A stretch of DNA of 32,366 nt from an uncultured Prevotella sp. (lineage in GTDB: Bacteria > Bacteroidota > Bacteroidia > Bacteroidales > Bacteroidaceae), in NCBI GenBank assembly GCA_905233825.1, contig CAJOFE010000032.1:1-32366 (forward strand), read 5' to 3'. The first letter of the stretch is position 1; the number at the start of each line of letters is the position of its first letter. A program made the translations under genes and the position numbers. Shown here in pieces: positions 28,964 to 32,366 of the stretch. Below the pieces are notes generated by a model. The model made no database searches. It saw only the letters and a list, made by a program, of their open reading frames with translations, and was not told the DNA's origin.

Positions 28964-31708
28964 ATGAAGAAAACTTTACTCTTAATGGCTATGGCACTCT
29001 TCTCGATGACGGGTGCCTTTGCCCAGGAAGAAGGTGAAGAAGTGGTCGTTCCCGTCTTCACCAAGTCGCTCAACTCGCTCATCGAGGATGCGAAGTTCAT
29101 CGTGGCCGATGCCCACTACACCAAGGGTCAGGCTGCCCTTCAGACTGCCATCAGTGCTGCTGAGTTTCACATGACTACGCTGGCCGACAATGCTGCCGTG
29201 CGCGAGGAAATGATCACCCTGCAGGCTGCTATCGACGAGTTCGTGTTTGGCAACGACTATGCCGATGCCACCGAACTGGTGCAGAACCCCAGCTTCAGCA
29301 TCGACGGCAACAACTCGAAGACCATCACCTCGTGGACGGTGAACAACTTCAAGCAGAACCGTCGCGATGCTGCCACCTACGAGACCACCCGTGGCGGCTA
29401 CTCCGTCCACTATTTCGCTGAGCAGTGGGTGGCCAGCCCCAACACGCTGACCAACGGTGACATGAGCCAGGTGCTCAGCAAGCTGCCTGCAGGCCACTAT
29501 CGCCTGACGGCCGACTGCTTCGTACACTATCAGAAGTACGACGAGACCGTAGAGGAAGCCACGGGCGTAGAGCTCTATGCTGGCGACGTGGTGCGCGAAG
29601 TAGGTCAGACGGGCTTCAGCGACGCCGAAGCTGCTGCCTTCAGCCTCGACTTCGACGTGGCCGAGGGACAGGAAGTCACCATCGGCTTCCGTTTCACTGG
29701 TGCCAACTTCAACTGGCTGGGATGGGACAACGTGACGCTGACCTTCGTCGGCGATCCCCAGATCTACAACGACTATGTCTATGCTGAGAAATATGAAGCT
29801 GCCATCAAGGCCCTGAACGAATCGCTCGCAGCTGCCAAGGAAGCTTTCGCCAGCGAGGATGCACCCTTCTATCGCAATGAGATGCAGGCTGCCATTGAGA
29901 CTGCCGAGGCCAAGCTGGCTGCTACCGATCTCGACGAGCTGGCCGAGGCTAAGGAGAACCTCGATGCCGAACTGAAAAAGTTCCAGGACTACAACAAGCA
30001 CTACACAGCCCTGAAGGCTGCCATCGAGGCTGCTGAGGCCCTGCTGGCCACTGAAGACATGACCAACGGCACTGCCGATTTCCAGGCTGCCATCGACGCT
30101 GCCAAGGCTCAGATGAACGCTGCTGCTACCAACTATGCCAACGATGCCGAGGGTGGCGTGGCTGTGACCGATGCTGCCGTAGAGGCTCTGAAACTGGCTG
30201 AAAGCACCTTCCGTGTGCTCAACGCCAGCTATGCACATCCTGCCAACGTCATCACCAACGGCAGCATGGAAACTACCGACGGATGGGAGATTCTGGTTCC
30301 GGGTGCCAACCCTGGCCTGCACATCAACACCTCTGGCAACGTCACCAACTTCTCCAAGCCCTTCATGGAGTGCTGGGTGAACAACACTAACTACGGACAG
30401 GAAAACTACGCCCGTCAGACCGTCAATGCACTGCCCAGCGGACTCGAGCTGCCCAGCGGCTACTACGTGCTGAAGGCTGCTGCCCTGGCTACCCGTCAGG
30501 ATCAGGCCGAACTCAAGGTCTCTGGCGTCACCATCCGCTTCCAGGATCAGGAGGTAGCCGTGCAGACTGCTAACGGCGTGGCTAACATCTACACCATCGG
30601 CTACGAGAAGGCTCAGGCAGGTGGCGATCTCACCGTTGGACTCTACATCGACGAGAGCACCGATGCCAACTGGATTGCATGGGACGAAGTGGAACTGCAG
30701 TTCGTAGGCGACAAGGACAAGTACATTGCCGACTACACCAAGGCCGTGCTCGGCGAGAGCCTCGCTGAGCTCCAGAAGACGCTCGACGAAGTGCAGGCTG
30801 CCATCGACGACGTCGATATGAACGGCGTTGACTTCGAATCCACTGCCCTCTTCTGGGCTATGGACGCTGCTAACGACATCCTCACCCACCCCACTGAGTT
30901 CACCAAGGAAGAAGTAGTGATGGCCATCCGCGACCTCACCGAGAGCCTCGCTGCCTTCTATGCCAGTGGCGTATCACCCAAGGAAGGCAAGACCTTCGAC
31001 TTCACCAAGCTCATCAAGAACCCCGAGTTCGACATTGACGGAGCAGCAGGATGGATTGCTGGCGAAGGCTCAGAACTGCCCGCCGGCACCGACTGCGCCT
31101 ACTGGTGGTTCGGCAGCTCAACAACCTATGAGCTCACTCAGGACTTCTATCAGGAACTCAGCGGCATGCCTGCAGGCAACTATCTGCTCGAGGTGAACGC
31201 TGCCGTCCGTGTCGATATGAACTACTCTGTCGAGAACTACAAGCCCGAGAACCTGCCCAACGTGCTCACCAGCTGCTACTTCTACGCCAACGAGAACACC
31301 TGCGACGTGCACCCCTTCTTCTATGAAGATGCCGAGAAGGGCCTCACCCTCGAGAAGATGCTCGAGATGACCAACGAATATGACTATCGTCATGGCAACG
31401 GCACCCTCATCGACTACATGCTCAAGGAGAGTGGCTACTTCGTCACAGCACTGCCCTTCAAGCTCGACGAAGAGGGCAGCATCAAGCTCGGCTTCCACCT
31501 CGAGCTGCCCGTCAGAGGCGGACAGATGCCCTTCATCGACTACTACCACCTGAACTTCTACGGCAAGCAGGATCCTACCGCCATCACCACCCTCACCAAC
31601 GCTGAGGCAAAGGCTCCCGTAGGCATCTACAACCTCAATGGCCAGAAGGTGAACAACGCCCAGAAGGGTCTCTACATCATCAATGGTAAAAAGGTCGTGA
31701 TTAAGTAA
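28964..31708 (+). CDS. Large secreted multidomain protein with T9SS-type C-terminal tail
   Basis: A 914-residue protein of unknown function. The signal peptide ends near GAFAQ (residue 20). Three beta-rich modules (~105-265, ~427-585, ~683-870) begin with a similar NPSF/NGSM/NPEF-x-x-D-G-x-W pattern. The first two end WLGWDNVTLTFVGD and WIAWDEVELQFVGD, like galactose-binding-type carbohydrate-binding modules. Between them are Ala/Glu-rich helical segments (~265-420, ~586-680) resembling FIVAR-type bundles. The C-terminus (VGIYNLNGQKVNNAQKGLYI then INGKKVVIK) matches the sorting domain exported by type IX secretion in this phylum. A strictly A/T-rich stretch (~28910-28945) precedes the gene; no TAnnTTTG was found. 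It may bind glycans on the cell surface; no catalytic motif is seen. Confidence 0.8.
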   Translation: MKKTLLLMAMALFSMTGAFAQEEGEEVVVPVFTKSLNSLIEDAKFIVADAHYTKGQAALQTAISAAEFHMTTLADNAAVREEMITLQAAIDEFVFGNDYADATELVQNPSFSIDGNNSKTITSWTVNNFKQNRRDAATYETTRGGYSVHYFAEQWVASPNTLTNGDMSQVLSKLPAGHYRLTADCFVHYQKYDETVEEATGVELYAGDVVREVGQTGFSDAEAAAFSLDFDVAEGQEVTIGFRFTGANFNWLGWDNVTLTFVGDPQIYNDYVYAEKYEAAIKALNESLAAAKEAFASEDAPFYRNEMQAAIETAEAKLAATDLDELAEAKENLDAELKKFQDYNKHYTALKAAIEAAEALLATEDMTNGTADFQAAIDAAKAQMNAAATNYANDAEGGVAVTDAAVEALKLAESTFRVLNASYAHPANVITNGSMETTDGWEILVPGANPGLHINTSGNVTNFSKPFMECWVNNTNYGQENYARQTVNALPSGLELPSGYYVLKAAALATRQDQAELKVSGVTIRFQDQEVAVQTANGVANIYTIGYEKAQAGGDLTVGLYIDESTDANWIAWDEVELQFVGDKDKYIADYTKAVLGESLAELQKTLDEVQAAIDDVDMNGVDFESTALFWAMDAANDILTHPTEFTKEEVVMAIRDLTESLAAFYASGVSPKEGKTFDFTKLIKNPEFDIDGAAGWIAGEGSELPAGTDCAYWWFGSSTTYELTQDFYQELSGMPAGNYLLEVNAAVRVDMNYSVENYKPENLPNVLTSCYFYANENTCDVHPFFYEDAEKGLTLEKMLEMTNEYDYRHGNGTLIDYMLKESGYFVTALPFKLDEEGSIKLGFHLELPVRGGQMPFIDYYHLNFYGKQDPTAITTLTNAEAKAPVGIYNLNGQKVNNAQKGLYIINGKKVVIK

Positions 31709-31731
31709 AACGAGCTCGATCTTGGAATCAA

Positions 31732-31766
31732 AGAGACTGTTACATCGCGTAGCAGTCTCTTTTTTG
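31732..31766 (+). terminator. Intrinsic terminator after the secreted protein gene
   Basis: AGAGACTG (31732-31739) pairs with CAGTCTCT (31753-31760); inner TTAC/GTAG can extend the stem with a G-U pair. It is followed by TTTTTG. It also lies just past the 3' end of the convergent HU gene. Confidence 0.9.
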
Positions 31767-31792
31767 TTAGCTGCCAGCTCTCGTCACGACCT

Positions 31793-32359
31793 CTACTCCG
31801 GTCTTACCGGAACGGGCGAGCCACCGTTGGCCTTGTACGTATCCCAGTCCTCCAGGGGGATGCGCTCAATCCAGGTGGTGCGCTTGTGGGTCTGCGGGTC
31901 CTCTGCCATGTTCACCTTCACGTAGTCGCCCTTCTTGAACGAGCAGGCGGCCTTGAAATAGGTGGAGGCCAGCTTCTGCACGTCGTCGCCGATGGGACGG
32001 AAGCGCAGGTGCACGCCCTTGATCATGTCCTCGCAGTCGGTGGCGATGAACGTCTCCACGTCGCTCTTGCCGGCGTTCTGGGCGCAGGTGATAGAGGGGT
32101 AGAACTCGCCCAGTCCGTCGAGCACCACGCCATAGCCCTGGCTCACCAGCTCGGGAATACACTTCTTCAGCTGTGCCAGCACCAGCGCCAGCACCTCGTC
32201 AGTGACCAGGCTCCCGTGCTCCGCCATGTGCTTCACCAGTCCGGCGGTGCTCAAGGTGCCCTTCTTGTACAATACGGGGTAGATACGCCCGTACTTCGTG
32301 CTCGACTCGTTGTTGTTACGGCGAGCGTCAATCTGCATCTGTAAATTCAGTTCAGCCAT
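31793..32359 (-). CDS. HU-family DNA-binding protein (Bacteroidetes HU-related, long form)
   Basis: A 188-residue protein with an HU/IHF-like fold in the first ~120 residues (KYGRIYPVLYKKGTLSTAGLVKHMAEHGSLVTDEVLALVLAQLKKCIPELVSQGYGVVLDGLGEFYPSI), longer than the 90-residue canonical HU. The DNA-intercalating arm region (HLRFRPIGDDVQKL) is present, followed by an extension to ~188 with KKGDYVKVNMAEDPQTHKRTTW. Such proteins are common in Bacteroidetes as nucleoid-associated or mobile-element-linked factors; the role here is unknown. The ATG lies 7 bp from the window end, so its promoter is outside. Confidence 0.88.
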   Translation of the reverse strand: MAELNLQMQIDARRNNNESSTKYGRIYPVLYKKGTLSTAGLVKHMAEHGSLVTDEVLALVLAQLKKCIPELVSQGYGVVLDGLGEFYPSITCAQNAGKSDVETFIATDCEDMIKGVHLRFRPIGDDVQKLASTYFKAACSFKKGDYVKVNMAEDPQTHKRTTWIERIPLEDWDTYKANGGSPVPVRPE

Positions 32360-32366
32360 AGTTTTT

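Noticed and set aside
28982..30889. A 635-codon open frame on the minus strand opposite the large secreted protein gene
   Set aside because: It mirrors the codon usage of the plus-strand gene, which has a signal peptide and a C-terminal sorting domain. The antisense product has no recognisable domains and no promoter.

Overview
The window looks like a chromosomal segment of a Bacteroidales bacterium, most likely Prevotella or a close relative. The evidence is the repeated Bacteroidetes-type promoter (TTTG, about 20 nt, TAnnTTTG) before most transcription units, the absence of Shine-Dalgarno sites, an acidic lipoprotein export signal (C-SDDDDD), a T9SS-like C-terminal tail on a large secreted protein, a Bacteroidetes-type HU protein, and a KorAB 2-oxoacid:ferredoxin oxidoreductase typical of anaerobes. 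No rRNA, tRNA, CRISPR array or intact insertion sequence was recognised.

Layout. 1-700: remnant of a tyrosine integrase whose 3' end runs into the korA promoter. 718-3576: korAB, followed by a 57-bp tandem repeat and a terminator. 3868-5315: a small outer-membrane beta-barrel protein facing a convergent aquaporin. 5411-5510: a short promoter-to-terminator unit that may be a small RNA or an attenuator. 5570-6774: an O-methyltransferase and aroQ on the minus strand, joined by a palindromic element that supplies coding sequence to both. 6775-7595: a gene-poor, repeat-rich stretch with a 377-bp inverted-repeat region. 7596-14056: xerD, parE (convergent), a TGS-uridine kinase-like nucleoside kinase and a Na/Pi cotransporter.

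14057-24522 is a vitamin B12 region. A tight minus-strand operon (cobB/cbiA, pduO-type adenosyltransferase, cobQ/cbiP, cobD, cbiB) makes and adenosylates late corrinoid intermediates. Divergent from it, a cobalamin riboswitch precedes a BtuB-like TonB-dependent receptor and a CbiK-like chelatase that carries a surface-lipoprotein signal. A second cobalamin riboswitch on the minus strand precedes a flavodoxin-like protein with a degenerate FMN loop, followed 5 bp later by a LysR regulator. Both riboswitches share a conserved hairpin just before the start codon, so uptake, chelatase and the LysR unit are probably co-regulated by cobalamin. The biosynthetic operon has no riboswitch that I can see.

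24682-32366: a candidate 29-residue membrane protein, recO, tadA, a FadL-family outer-membrane protein whose leader is almost entirely a palindromic repeat, a gluconate/deoxyuronate-type SDR dehydrogenase, a 914-residue secreted multidomain protein and an HU-family protein. Short G/C-rich dispersed repeats run through the whole window. Several lie in frame inside cobB, cobQ, cbiB, btuB and the O-methyltransferase, resembling the behaviour of Rickettsia palindromic elements.
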